Part shown: one piece after another, positions 37,028 through 45,403 of the stretch
Numbering within the stretch: position 1 is the stretch's first letter
Layout of the letters: each line of letters opens with the position of its first letter
DNA from: Methylomonas sp.
Lineage (GTDB): Bacteria; Pseudomonadota; Gammaproteobacteria; Methylococcales; Methylomonadaceae
Direction: 5' to 3'
Length of the DNA: 52,746 nt
Assembly (NCBI GenBank): GCA_026988155.1
Contig: JALSLW010000050.1
Coordinates: forward strand, 1 to 52,746
The notes under the pieces: generated by a model
Seen by the model: the letters and a program-made list of their open reading frames with translations, nothing else
The model's database searches: none
Told to the model about the DNA's origin: nothing
Made by a program: the position numbers and the translations under genes

Positions 37028-38332
37028 ATGACTGCTTTAAAAATCGCCCGACTAGACAACACAGCCCCAGACTTTAGTACACAGCTGAAAACACTGCTTG
37101 CCTGGGATGAATCTGACAACCTGGACATACAGCAGCGCGTTTTGGATATTATTGCCAATGTCAGAGAAAACGGTGATAAGGCAGTGCTGGATTACAGCAA
37201 CCAGCTCGACCAGACGCAATTCAAAAAAGCATCTGATTTTGAGCTGCCCACATCTGTTCTAAAGCAGGCCTGGGATACTCTTTCTGCTGAAAAGGCACAT
37301 GCGCTGCAAACAGCCGCAAACCGTGTCAGAGCTTATGCAGAAGAACAAAAGATGCATTCATGGCAATATACTGAAGAAGATGGCACCATTTTAGGGCAAA
37401 AAATAACTGCTTTAGATAAAGCAGGACTTTATGTCCCTGGAGGTAAAGCAGCCTATCCTTCCTCTGTACTGATGAATGCAATTCCAGCAAAAGTGGCAGG
37501 TGTTGGCGAGCTAATTATGGTTGTTCCCACTCCTCGGGGCGAAACCAATCAATTGGTATTGGCCGCCGCCTACCTGGCCGGGGTTGATAGAATTTTCACT
37601 ATTGGAGGCGCACAGGCAGTGGCTGCACTTGCTTATGGCACCAAAACCATTCCGGCGGTAGATAAAATCGTTGGCCCAGGCAATATTTATGTTGCAACCG
37701 CAAAGAAAATGGTTTTTGGACAAGTCGGTATAGATATGATCGCAGGTCCTTCTGAAATACTGATTATCTGTGATGGCAAAACCAACCCAGACTGGATTGC
37801 CATGGATCTTTTTTCTCAGGCTGAACACGACGAAAACGCACAAGCCATTTTAATTTCAAATGATGCCAAATATTTAAACCAAGTCGAACAAAGCATCGGG
37901 AAATTGCTGCCAGAAATGGAACGCAAAGACATTATAAAAGCCTCTCTCTCTTCCCGAGGCGCTTTAATAAAAGTAGATTCACTGACTCAAGCGGCCGAAG
38001 TTGCCAATATTATTGCCCCAGAACATCTTGAATTGTCTGTAGAAGACCCTGACGCACTTAATCAGCATATTCGCAACGCTGGCGCCATCTTTATGGGAAG
38101 ATACACTGCAGAAGCCTTAGGTGATTATTGCGCAGGCCCAAATCATGTTCTTCCTACCTCAAGTACATCACGCTATTCATCTCCGTTAGGCGTTTATGAC
38201 TTTCAAAAACGCTCTAGCCTGATTAACTGCTCTGAATCAGGTGCAGACACATTAGGAAAAATAGCATCCGTCTTAGCTAGAGGAGAAAGCCTAACTGCCC
38301 ATGCCCGCTCAGCAGAGTTCAGAATAAAATAG
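37028..38332 (+). CDS. hisD: Histidinol dehydrogenase
   Basis: HisD oxidises histidinol to histidine in two NAD-dependent steps and needs zinc. The 434-residue protein includes [63 protein letters not shown] (about 238-248), [15 protein letters not shown] with zinc ligands Gln and His, and [28 protein letters not shown] (about 358-385). All expected residues are there. The gap to hisC (about 230 bp) holds a small palindromic element. Confidence 0.97.
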   Translation: MTALKIARLDNTAPDFSTQLKTLLAWDESDNLDIQQRVLDIIANVRENGDKAVLDYSNQLDQTQFKKASDFELPTSVLKQAWDTLSAEKAHALQTAANRVRAYAEEQKMHSWQYTEEDGTILGQKITALDKAGLYVPGGKAAYPSSVLMNAIPAKVAGVGELIMVVPTPRGETNQLVLAAAYLAGVDRIFTIGGAQAVAALAYGTKTIPAVDKIVGPGNIYVATAKKMVFGQVGIDMIAGPSEILIICDGKTNPDWIAMDLFSQAEHDENAQAILISNDAKYLNQVEQSIGKLLPEMERKDIIKASLSSRGALIKVDSLTQAAEVANIIAPEHLELSVEDPDALNQHIRNAGAIFMGRYTAEALGDYCAGPNHVLPTSSTSRYSSPLGVYDFQKRSSLINCSESGADTLGKIASVLARGESLTAHARSAEFRIK

Positions 38333-38451
38333 CCAAAGACTATGCTCACTGATTAAAGCCATAGCATTAAGACTTTAGGCAATTTGTCACTCTATAAGGA
38401 TACCAAGAAATTTAAGAAAATCAGTTTCGCTCTTGTGCTTCCGCCCTTCAT

Positions 38452-38521
38452 CCTAAAAAAATCAGTTGTTCCCGGTTTCTAACGCAATCGATTGATTCCG
38501 CGCTCAACTGATCTTGCTAGG
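38452..38521. repeat. Palindromic MITE-like element, family 1, short copy
   Basis: CCTAAAAAAATCAGTTG at 38452-38468 is matched by an end at 38505-38521 whose reverse complement is CCTAGCAAGATCAGTTG (14 of 17). The 70-bp unit has the same termini as the 240-bp element at 211-450 but little of the interior. It lies between hisD and hisC, so it may separate their transcription. A partial extra arm (AAGAAAATCAGTTT) lies just before it. Confidence 0.6.
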
Positions 38522-38561
38522 TTCATAGTATACCATCCGCTTTTTGCATACCTTACTATTA

Positions 38562-39659
38562 ATGACTCAAAATCTAATTACCTCAGTATTCCGTGACGAA
38601 GTTTTAAATCTTTCTGCTTACAAAGTTGCAGATTCAAATAGTCTTATTAAATTAGATGCCATGGAAAACCCCTATACATGGCCTGACGATATTAAGGAAC
38701 AATGGCTTAAAACAATAAAAGATTGCCCGATCAATCGCTACCCAGACCCTGAAGCTAAACAGCTTGCACAAACCATAAAAGAAACTGACAAAATTCCAGA
38801 ACAATGCGAGATCCTGCTTGGCAATGGTTCAGATGAAATCATTCAGCTTCTATTGATGGCACTGCCTGTAGATGCCACTGTTTTAGCTCCTGCCCCTGGG
38901 TTTGTTATGTATAGGCAAGTTGCTATGAGTCTTGGTCTGGCTTATCACGGCATTCCTCTACAAACCGATAGCTTTGATTTAGATTTACCGTTAATGCTAG
39001 ATGCTATTAAAAAAAACCAGCCATCAGTAATTTTTTTAGCTTATCCCAATAACCCTACAGGCAATTTATTTAACCGGCAGGATATTGAAAAAATCCTAAA
39101 TATTGCACCAGGACTTGTCATTATCGATGAGGCATACGCACCTTTTGCTGATGCAAGCTTTATCAGCAGACTGCCTGAACACACCAATCTATTGGTCATG
39201 CGGACAGTATCTAAACTGGGGCTCGCTGGATTGCGCCTAGGGTTTATTGCCGGAAATAAAACAATTATAAAGCAGCTAAATAAAATTCGCCTACCTTATA
39301 ATATAAACAGCCTAACCCAAATTACAGCTAATTTTGCATTAAAAAACCAGACTTTATTTAGAAAGCAGACTCAGAAGATCTGTAATGACAGAACGACTAT
39401 TTTAAATCAATTAAATGAGTTGCCCGATATTACTGCCTATCCTAGTTCAGCGAATTTCATCCTTTTTAAAACAAAGAAAAACCAGGCAACTGCAATTTTT
39501 GAAAGCTTAAAAAACCATGGCATTTTAATTAAAAACCTATCACCTCAAGGCGGTGTTTTATGCGACTGCCTCAGAGTAACTATTGGCAAGCCAGATGAAA
39601 ACAAAGCCTTTATCAACTCCATAACGACAATTATCACGGAAAATTTAAATCAGCTTTAA
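38562..39659 (+). CDS. hisC: Histidinol-phosphate aminotransferase
   Basis: HisC is a PLP-dependent class I/II aminotransferase converting imidazole acetol phosphate to histidinol phosphate. From ATG 38562 it has 365 residues. Key blocks: LDAMENPYTWP (the ENP substrate loop), LLGNGSDEIIQLL, FLAYPNNPTGNLF (about 161-173), VIIDEAYAPFAD, and the PLP lysine in RTVSKLGLAGLRLGF (about 214-228). The N-terminus and gene order suggest the HisC1-type found next to hisD in proteobacteria. The frame is open to a TTG at 38544. A nested hairpin follows the stop. Confidence 0.93.
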   Translation: MTQNLITSVFRDEVLNLSAYKVADSNSLIKLDAMENPYTWPDDIKEQWLKTIKDCPINRYPDPEAKQLAQTIKETDKIPEQCEILLGNGSDEIIQLLLMALPVDATVLAPAPGFVMYRQVAMSLGLAYHGIPLQTDSFDLDLPLMLDAIKKNQPSVIFLAYPNNPTGNLFNRQDIEKILNIAPGLVIIDEAYAPFADASFISRLPEHTNLLVMRTVSKLGLAGLRLGFIAGNKTIIKQLNKIRLPYNINSLTQITANFALKNQTLFRKQTQKICNDRTTILNQLNELPDITAYPSSANFILFKTKKNQATAIFESLKNHGILIKNLSPQGGVLCDCLRVTIGKPDENKAFINSITTIITENLNQL

Positions 39660-39665
39660 TTCTCG

Positions 39666-39710
39666 GCCCTATTTAGGTGCATCAAAATGCACAAGCGAGG
39701 TGCCCAGGGC
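39666..39710 (+). terminator. Probable terminator after hisC
   Basis: Two nested stems follow the hisC stop codon: inner GTGCAT (39677-39682) with ATGCAC (39687-39692), and outer GCCCT (39666-39670) with AGGGC (39706-39710), followed by TTTC. The T-run is short, so efficiency is uncertain. Confidence 0.5.
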
Positions 39711-40076
39711 TTTCTCAATTTAATCATTTCTTTTATATTTCAACAATATAAAATATGGCTTGATTTATGCTTGCGAAAAAGATTAACCTTAACCGTTTTC
39801 GAAAAAAAATAGACAAAAAGGCAATAACAGCTTCAACAAAGGTAAGCTGTAGTGGTATATTGGACACATAAATATAATAAATTGATGTAAGGAGAAATTC
39901 AAAAATAGAGACTCAGCTAAAAAACACATCTCTTTCGGATGGATTTTCCCAGTCATAAACACAATAAAGCAGTTATTTGCTTTTCTTGATTGACACCCTC
40001 CCTAAAAGACCTTTTAGTCGCGCCCCTGTTTTTTGAAAAAACTTCAAAACATCTCATCTAACCAGGAGCGTTATAT
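39711..40076 (+). promoter_or_regulatory. petA upstream region with hairpins and a start-less ribosome binding site
   Basis: No gene is supported in these 366 bases. GG-N10-GC at 39757-39770 (TGGCTT...ATGC) loosely fits a sigma-54 promoter. TATAAT at 39873-39878 fits a -10 but lacks a good -35. AAGGAG at 39889-39894 looks like a strong ribosome binding site, yet no ATG, GTG or TTG follows at a usable distance; the frame after it is open for about 30 codons. Two perfect small hairpins lie close to petA: CTAAAAG/CTTTTAG (40002-40017) and GTTTTTT/AAAAAAC (40028-40042). They could be part of a petA leader. Confidence 0.35.
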
Positions 40077-40676
40077 ATGATTCATGAAGGCGTCGACAAC
40101 TCCAAACGCCAATTTCTAACCACTGCTCTCACCGTTGTTGGTGCAGTAGGTACTGGATATTTGGCAGTTCCCTTTCTCTCACAAATGCAGCCTAGCGCAA
40201 AGGCGATGGCCGCTGGCGCACCTGTTGAAGTAGATATCAGCAAGATAGAACCAGGCCAGTTAATTCGTGTTGCCTGGAGAGGGAAACCAGTTTGGGTATT
40301 ATCAAGAACACCTGAAGTTATTAATGTTTTAGAGAATGAAACGGCTAAATTGGCCGATCCAAACTCACATGATTCAAACCAGCCCGAAGACAGTAACAAT
40401 CCTCTGCGTTCAATTAAGCCGGAAATATTTGTTGCTGTAGGCCTTTGCACTCACCTTGGGTGCTCTCCAACGTTTAGGCCAGAAATTGCCCCTAATGACT
40501 TGGGCCCCGACTGGAAAGGTGGCTTTTTCTGTCCCTGTCATGGCTCAGGCTTTGATTTGGCAGGCCGCGTATACAGATCAGTTCCCGCACCTACCAACCT
40601 TGACGTTCCACCTTACCGTTATATTACCGATACGCTCATTATTGTTGGCGAAGAAAGCACGGAGGCAAGCGCATGA
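40077..40676 (+). CDS. petA: Ubiquinol-cytochrome c reductase Rieske iron-sulfur subunit
   Basis: This is the Rieske subunit of the cytochrome bc1 complex, passing an electron from quinol to cytochrome c1. The 199-residue protein has a Tat-type N-terminus (NSKRQFLTTALTVVGAVGTGYLAVPFL, about 9-35) that stays as membrane anchor. The two cluster boxes are CTHLGC (about 123-128) and CPCHGSGFDLAGRV (about 150-163), with the two Cys and two His ligands intact. CAGGAGCG precedes the ATG. petB begins in the stop codon (ATGA overlap). Confidence 0.97.
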   Translation: MIHEGVDNSKRQFLTTALTVVGAVGTGYLAVPFLSQMQPSAKAMAAGAPVEVDISKIEPGQLIRVAWRGKPVWVLSRTPEVINVLENETAKLADPNSHDSNQPEDSNNPLRSIKPEIFVAVGLCTHLGCSPTFRPEIAPNDLGPDWKGGFFCPCHGSGFDLAGRVYRSVPAPTNLDVPPYRYITDTLIIVGEESTEASA

Positions 40677-42070
40677 AAAATAAATTAACCGAGTGTACTG
40701 ACTGGATGCTTGAACGATTCCCAATGTCAAAATTGTGGAATGAGCATATGGCCGATTACTATGCACCAAAGAATTTCAATTTCTGGTATTTCTTTGGTTC
40801 GCTTGCCCTGTTAATGCTAGTCAATCAGTTCGTAACTGGCATATTATTGACAATGAACTACAAGCCAGACGCAAAACTTGCATTTGATTCTGTTGAATAC
40901 ATCATGCGAGATGTCAACTGGGGCTGGCTGGTTCGCTATATGCACTCAACAGGCGCATCAGCTTTCTTTATTATCATCTATCTGCACATGTTTAGAGGCA
41001 TGATGTATGGCTCATACAAAAAACCCAGAGAACTTATCTGGATTTTTGGCATGCTGCTCTTTGTTTGCCTAATGGCCGAAGCCTTTATGGGCTACTTACT
41101 GCCTTGGGGACAAATGTCTTACTGGGGCGCGCAGGTTATCATTTCTCTGTTTAGCGCTATTCCTGTAATTGGTGATGAGCTATCGCTATGGATTCGCGGA
41201 GACTATGTAATATCGGATGCAACGCTTAACCGCTTTTTTGCATTTCATGTAATTGCCGTTCCGCTGGCATTGCTTATTTTAGTTTTTCTGCATATTGTTG
41301 CTCTGCACGAAGTAGGTTCAAACAATCCTGACGGCATTGAAATTAAAGAATCAAAAGACCCATGGGGGAAGCCTGTAGACGGCATTCCTTTTCATCCCTA
41401 CTACACTGTAAAAGATATTGTCGGTGTAGCTGTGTTCTTATTCTTTTTTGCCACCGTCATTTTCTACATGCCTGAAATGGGAGGGTATTTTTTAGAAAAC
41501 GCCAACTTTATTCCAGCTGATCCTCTGTTAACACCTGAGCATATAGAACCGTCATGGTACTTCACGCCTTTTTACGCCATTTTAAGAGCAGTACCAGATA
41601 AGTTTGCTGGCGTTATTGCAATGGGCGGATCGATCGTTGTACTATTTTTATTGCCTTGGCTAGATAGATGCCCTGTTAAATCTATTCGATATAGAGGCGG
41701 GATTTATAAAAAGGCATTAGCTCTATTTGTTCTTAGCTTCCTAGTTTTAGGCTACTTGGGTACGCAGCCGGCAACACCATCTTTAACAATTGTAGCGCGT
41801 ATTTTTACTGTTATTTACTTTGCCTTTTTCTTATTGATGCCTATCTATACGCGTTGGGAAAAAACCAAGCCTGTACCAAAAAGAGTCACTCACGAACCTG
41901 ATGCTGAAGAGCAATATGAAGCTTTAGTTGAAGCTTTTGATGAGATGACTATTGATAAACCTTTAAAAACCAGCTGGGGAGCCACCGCTTTTCCTGTATC
42001 ACCAAATAAAGAGGGGATTAAGCACGTCCTGGCCGGACTACTAAAAAAACTGAAAGGGAGCTTGGAGTAA
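40673..42070 (+). CDS. petB: Cytochrome b of the bc1 complex
   Basis: This is the full-length quinone-oxidising subunit with two b hemes. The 465-residue protein has about eight membrane helices. Visible marks: GWLVRYMHSTGASAFFIIIYLHMFRG (heme-ligand histidines, about 84-109), the PWGQMSYWGAQVI block near the Qo site, the second histidine pair in FHVIAVPLALLILVFLHIVALHEVGSNNP, and PEHIEPSWYFTPFYAILR, whose P-E-x-x-P-S-W is the PEWY-region variant. A charged C-terminal extension of some 70 residues follows the last helix. It is two bases from petC. Confidence 0.97.
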   Translation: MKNKLTECTDWMLERFPMSKLWNEHMADYYAPKNFNFWYFFGSLALLMLVNQFVTGILLTMNYKPDAKLAFDSVEYIMRDVNWGWLVRYMHSTGASAFFIIIYLHMFRGMMYGSYKKPRELIWIFGMLLFVCLMAEAFMGYLLPWGQMSYWGAQVIISLFSAIPVIGDELSLWIRGDYVISDATLNRFFAFHVIAVPLALLILVFLHIVALHEVGSNNPDGIEIKESKDPWGKPVDGIPFHPYYTVKDIVGVAVFLFFFATVIFYMPEMGGYFLENANFIPADPLLTPEHIEPSWYFTPFYAILRAVPDKFAGVIAMGGSIVVLFLLPWLDRCPVKSIRYRGGIYKKALALFVLSFLVLGYLGTQPATPSLTIVARIFTVIYFAFFLLMPIYTRWEKTKPVPKRVTHEPDAEEQYEALVEAFDEMTIDKPLKTSWGATAFPVSPNKEGIKHVLAGLLKKLKGSLE

Positions 42071-42072
42071 TT

Positions 42073-42795
42073 ATGAAAAATTTTATATATACATTATTAC
42101 TTTTATTGCCAATCAGCACTTTCGCCGCTGGCAATGTCGTATTAAAAAGGGCTGATGTAGACTTAGAGGATTTTACATCAATTCAAAAAGGAGCCAAACA
42201 TTATGTACAGTATTGTTTAGGCTGTCACTCTGCAAAATATATGCGTTACAAGCGTATCGCCATGGATTTGGAGATTGATGAAGACATTGTATTAAATGAA
42301 ATTGCACCGGAAGGTGCCAACATTTATGACCCAATGCTGACCGCAATGAATGAACATGACTCTAAAAAATGGTTTGGCGTTAATCCGCCGGATCTATCTC
42401 TGATTTCCAGAGTACGAGGTGCTGACTGGCTATACACCTACCTCAAAGGTTTCTATACTGATAAAAGCAAACCGTTTGGAAGCAATAATACCGTGTTCAA
42501 GGATGTTGGCATGCCAAATGTATTATGGCAGTTGCAAGGCGAACAAACAGCTGTCATGGAACAGTCTCACGGTGAAGATGTTATCTCATTTTTAAAAATC
42601 GAGAAAAAAGGCTCTTTGTCTGATAGAGAATTTGACCAATTTGTAACTGAATTAGTCAACTTTCTGGTTTATGTTGGCGAACCGATACAACTTGAAAGAC
42701 AGCGCTTAGGAAAGTATGTGCTATTGTACTTGCTAATGTTTGGTGTCATTGCCTACCTACTGAAAAAAGAGTACTGGAAAAACATTACCCATTAA
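42073..42795 (+). CDS. petC: Cytochrome c1 of the bc1 complex
   Basis: Cytochrome c1 receives electrons from the Rieske protein and passes them to soluble c-type cytochromes. The 240-residue protein has a signal peptide (ending about TFAAG, residue 19), the heme c motif CLGCH (about 49-53), the axial Met region (DVGMPNVLWQLQGE, about 140-153) and a C-terminal membrane anchor (VLLYLLMFGVIAYLL). A clear hairpin terminator follows, so petABC is a closed transcription unit. Confidence 0.96.
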   Translation: MKNFIYTLLLLLPISTFAAGNVVLKRADVDLEDFTSIQKGAKHYVQYCLGCHSAKYMRYKRIAMDLEIDEDIVLNEIAPEGANIYDPMLTAMNEHDSKKWFGVNPPDLSLISRVRGADWLYTYLKGFYTDKSKPFGSNNTVFKDVGMPNVLWQLQGEQTAVMEQSHGEDVISFLKIEKKGSLSDREFDQFVTELVNFLVYVGEPIQLERQRLGKYVLLYLLMFGVIAYLLKKEYWKNITH

Positions 42796-42811
42796 AGACG
42801 CAATATAATTT

Positions 42812-42842
42812 ATTCAGCCACAAAGATGTGGCTGAATTTTTT
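42812..42842 (+). terminator. Rho-independent terminator of petABC
   Basis: ATTCAGCCAC (42812-42821) and GTGGCTGAAT (42828-42837) form a perfect ten-base stem with a six-base loop, followed by a T-run. It lies 16 bases after the petC stop codon. Confidence 0.9.
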
Positions 42843-43170
42843 ACACCTTCCTTCATCATAGGCAAACTGAAACAAATAACCAGCCCCAACCTTACTTATC
42901 TTTTTATCGTCTCTTTAATACGGCTTCCGGCTACATTACCAGTCTACGCCCTTCACAATAGCATCAAAGGCAAACAGAAATACGGCGCAAGACCGGATAG
43001 GCTATTTATTGCAAGATATCTTTAAGCAGTAATCAGCTCTTAAATATAATGGCAATTAAAAAAACCATACCAGCCAAGAAGACTGAATCAAAAGCCCCCT
43101 TCTTCAACCTGTCATAACCGGTTGAGAGCGGATTTATAGCAATTTCTTTCAGAAAACAAACAGGCAAAAA
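42843..43170. other. Intergenic stretch without a supported gene
   Basis: Two short open frames cross this stretch (plus strand 42828-43025 and minus strand 43033-43215). Neither has a ribosome binding site, and one starts inside the petABC terminator. The minus-strand frame ends in a hydrophobic segment (SVFLAGMVFLIAIIF) that might be the remnant of a membrane protein. I see no RNA gene here. Confidence 0.4.
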
Positions 43171-43196
43171 AAAACAGCTTAAAAGCTGTTTTTTCT
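43171..43196. terminator. Bidirectional terminator-like hairpin
   Basis: AAAACAGCTT and AAGCTGTTTT form a ten-base stem around AA, with an A-run before it (43166 onward) and a T-run after it, so it would work on both strands. On the minus strand it would end the rpsP-rimM-trmD-rplS transcript about 200 bases after rplS. Confidence 0.8.
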
Positions 43197-43213
43197 TAAA
43201 AAAATGAAGCCAC

Positions 43214-43372
43214 AAGGCAACTGGAATAAAATAACCCCACCCAATTGCATGCCTTTTATTCTGTCTTTATCTTGTTTACTTCCACCTAGCCTGCAATGCA
43301 CACTAGGTAACAAAAGAAAAAGGAAAAAAAACACCTTACAAATTGGAGAAGGTTATTTATTTCCAGTCACTT
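43214..43372. repeat. Palindromic repeat, family 2, copy C, abutting rplS
   Basis: This 159-bp copy has left end AAGGCAACTGGAATAAAA and right end whose reverse complement starts AAGTGACTGGAAATAAA. It agrees in length and termini with copies A and B; the interior is more degenerate but keeps a CCTAG...CTAGG centre followed by GTAAC. The right end merges with the rplS stop codon: the last two bases of TAA are the first two of the element, and a second in-frame stop lies five codons inside it. Confidence 0.7.
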
Positions 43373-43718
43373 AACTCAATTTTTCTTTAATACGTGCAGC
43401 TCTGCCAGTCAAGTTACGAAGATAATACAGCTTCGCCCTACGGACAGCACCTCGACGCTTAACCTCTACACCGCCTATCATTTTACTGTGCGTTTGAAAA
43501 ACACGCTCAACGCCAACACCATGAGAAATTTTTCTAACTGTAAAAGCAGAGTTTATTCCACGATTACGCTTTGCAATAACAACACCTTCATAGGCCTGCA
43601 ATCTCTCACGATCACCTTCTTTTACTTTAACTTGAACAACAACAGTATCGCCCGGCCCAAAATCAGGCATATCTTTTCTCAGCTGTTCAGCATTTATCTC
43701 ATCAATAATATTTGTCAT
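43371..43718 (-). CDS. rplS: 50S ribosomal protein L19
   Basis: L19 sits at the subunit interface. The 115-residue protein carries the family blocks [60 protein letters not shown] (about 20-78) and the basic end [26 protein letters not shown] 43718 is preceded by AAGGTGT; the GTG two codons upstream is less likely. It closes the rpsP-rimM-trmD-rplS operon. The stop codon lies at the edge of a palindromic repeat. Confidence 0.97.
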   Translation of the reverse strand: MTNIIDEINAEQLRKDMPDFGPGDTVVVQVKVKEGDRERLQAYEGVVIAKRNRGINSAFTVRKISHGVGVERVFQTHSKMIGGVEVKRRGAVRRAKLYYLRNLTGRAARIKEKLS

Positions 43719-43764
43719 TACCACACCTTATAAACATCAATTTTACAAAAAGGAATATAAAGGC

Positions 43765-44514
43765 TTAGTCCGACTCATGCACTTCATTCCTAAATTCTTT
43801 TAACAGGGCATCCTGCTCTGCACTTAATTCTTTTGCTTTCAATAAATCTGGCCGCTTTAAAGCCGTTCGACCCAAAGCCTGCTTCATTCTCCAGCGTTCT
43901 ATCGCCTTATGATTGCCACTCAACAGCACATTGGGCACTGCACCTAACTCACCCTTTTCAGGCCGAGTATAATGTGGCGTATCCAGCAATCCATTCATGT
44001 GCGAATCCTGCTGTGCAGAATCCTCATCGCCCAGAACACCCGGAATTAATCTAGTGATTGAATCTATAACAACCAGTGCAGCCAACTCACCGCCACTGAT
44101 AACATAGTCGCCTAATGACCATTCCTCGTCACAGACCGCATCAATAAAACGTTCATCAATTCCTTCGTAACGCCCTGCAACTAAAATAAGCTGAGAATAC
44201 TGACTCGCCTCTACTAGCAATTCCTGAGTTATTTGCCTGCCCTGAGGGCTTAAATAAATAACTTTGTAATCAGTATTTTTATTTTTCAGCTTAGCATCAT
44301 CGACAGCATCACAAAGAGGCTGGCACTTCATAACCATGCCAGGACCACCGCCATAAGGCCGGTCATCCACGGTTCTATGCCTATCATGCGTGTAATCTCT
44401 AGGATTCCAAACAGACAAGCCGACTACCTTTTTCTCTATTGCTGTACCAGTCACTCCATAACTGGAGCTTTCCAGAATCATTTCAGGAAATAGAGTGACT
44501 ACATCAAATCGCAT
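43765..44514 (-). CDS. trmD: tRNA (guanine-N1)-methyltransferase TrmD
   Basis: TrmD methylates G37 of tRNAs reading CNN codons, preventing +1 frameshifts. It is a SPOUT-class enzyme with a trefoil knot. From ATG 44514 it has 249 residues: [33 protein letters not shown] (about 42-61), the knot region [35 protein letters not shown] (about 111-145) and [23 protein letters not shown]. The frame runs further upstream into rimM, but the family starts at MRFDV. Confidence 0.97.
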   Translation of the reverse strand: MRFDVVTLFPEMILESSSYGVTGTAIEKKVVGLSVWNPRDYTHDRHRTVDDRPYGGGPGMVMKCQPLCDAVDDAKLKNKNTDYKVIYLSPQGRQITQELLVEASQYSQLILVAGRYEGIDERFIDAVCDEEWSLGDYVISGGELAALVVIDSITRLIPGVLGDEDSAQQDSHMNGLLDTPHYTRPEKGELGAVPNVLLSGNHKAIERWRMKQALGRTALKRPDLLKAKELSAEQDALLKEFRNEVHESD

Positions 44515-44522
44515 AACAGCAA

Positions 44523-45032
44523 TTAAAAATCGGGATCCCAATCGACAATTATTTGCCTACCATCAAAATCTACACTTTTAATCACTTGCTTATGTATAAA
44601 AGGTATTAATCTTTCCTGCTCATCATCTTTAACAATCAGCACATCATTTGCACCTGTTTCAAGCAAAGAGTCTACTTTTCCTAAACTGACACCCTGCTCG
44701 GTTTCTACCGACAGACCAATAAGATCAGCCCAGTAGTACACGCCATCTTCAGTTTCAGGAAGCTGGCTTTTGTTAATCAGAATTTCCCAGCCACACAATA
44801 GCTCAGCATCGTTCCGGTCAGAAACGCCCTCAATAAGTGCAACAACAGACTTCCCCTGCCGCTTGCCATTAACAAGTTCTACCTGTTTAACTTCATTGCC
44901 TTTCTTAAGTATCCAAGGTGAGTAACTTATAATATTCTCTCTTGGATCAGTCAGCGAAAAGACCTTAACCCAGCCTTTTACCCCAAATACGCCAACTATA
45001 TCGCCAACGTTAATGAGTTCGCTATCAGACAA
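44523..45032 (-). CDS. rimM: 16S rRNA processing protein RimM
   Basis: RimM helps mature the 30S head and binds S19. The 169-residue protein has the N-terminal RimM barrel ([26 protein letters not shown], about 7-32) and a C-terminal PRC-barrel ([36 protein letters not shown], about 99-134). It starts two bases after the rpsP stop and ends eight bases before trmD. Confidence 0.95.
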   Translation of the reverse strand: MSDSELINVGDIVGVFGVKGWVKVFSLTDPRENIISYSPWILKKGNEVKQVELVNGKRQGKSVVALIEGVSDRNDAELLCGWEILINKSQLPETEDGVYYWADLIGLSVETEQGVSLGKVDSLLETGANDVLIVKDDEQERLIPFIHKQVIKSVDFDGRQIIVDWDPDF

Positions 45033-45034
45033 TT

Positions 45035-45286
45035 TTAAGCAGCTACTTTGGCAGCATCTTTAATTAATTTTGCAACGCGATCAGAAGGCTGTGCACCAAC
45101 AGATTTCCAATAATTAATACGCTCATCATCTAAACGTAAAGATTCTTCGCTTCCACGTGCAAAAGGGTTAAAAAAACCTAAGCGTTCTATATAGCGACCA
45201 TCACGACTATTTCTGCTGTCTGTGACAACAACGTGATAAAACGGACGATTTTTAGAACCACCTCTAGCAAGACGAATAGTTACCAT
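45035..45286 (-). CDS. rpsP: 30S ribosomal protein S16
   Basis: The 83-residue protein starts with [41 protein letters not shown], the S16 signature, and ends in a short alanine-rich tail. It is the first gene of the rpsP-rimM-trmD-rplS operon. The 117-bp gap upstream to ffh may hold a promoter, although ffh lies in the same direction. Confidence 0.97.
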   Translation of the reverse strand: MVTIRLARGGSKNRPFYHVVVTDSRNSRDGRYIERLGFFNPFARGSEESLRLDDERINYWKSVGAQPSDRVAKLIKDAAKVAA

Positions 45287-45403
45287 GTAAATACCTTAAA
45301 AATATTCAATCAAAATTTAATCCGCCTATTCTACGCGAATTTTTAAGTTTGTGAAGAGCAAATTTAAAAAAATAATAATCTTTATCAATGATGAGTTACG
45401 AAG

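Noticed and set aside
42828-43025. 65-codon plus-strand frame after petC
   Set aside because: It begins inside the petABC terminator and has no ribosome binding site.
43033-43215. 60-codon minus-strand frame with a hydrophobic end
   Set aside because: It crosses the bidirectional terminator and enters the repeat at 43214; at best a remnant of a membrane protein.
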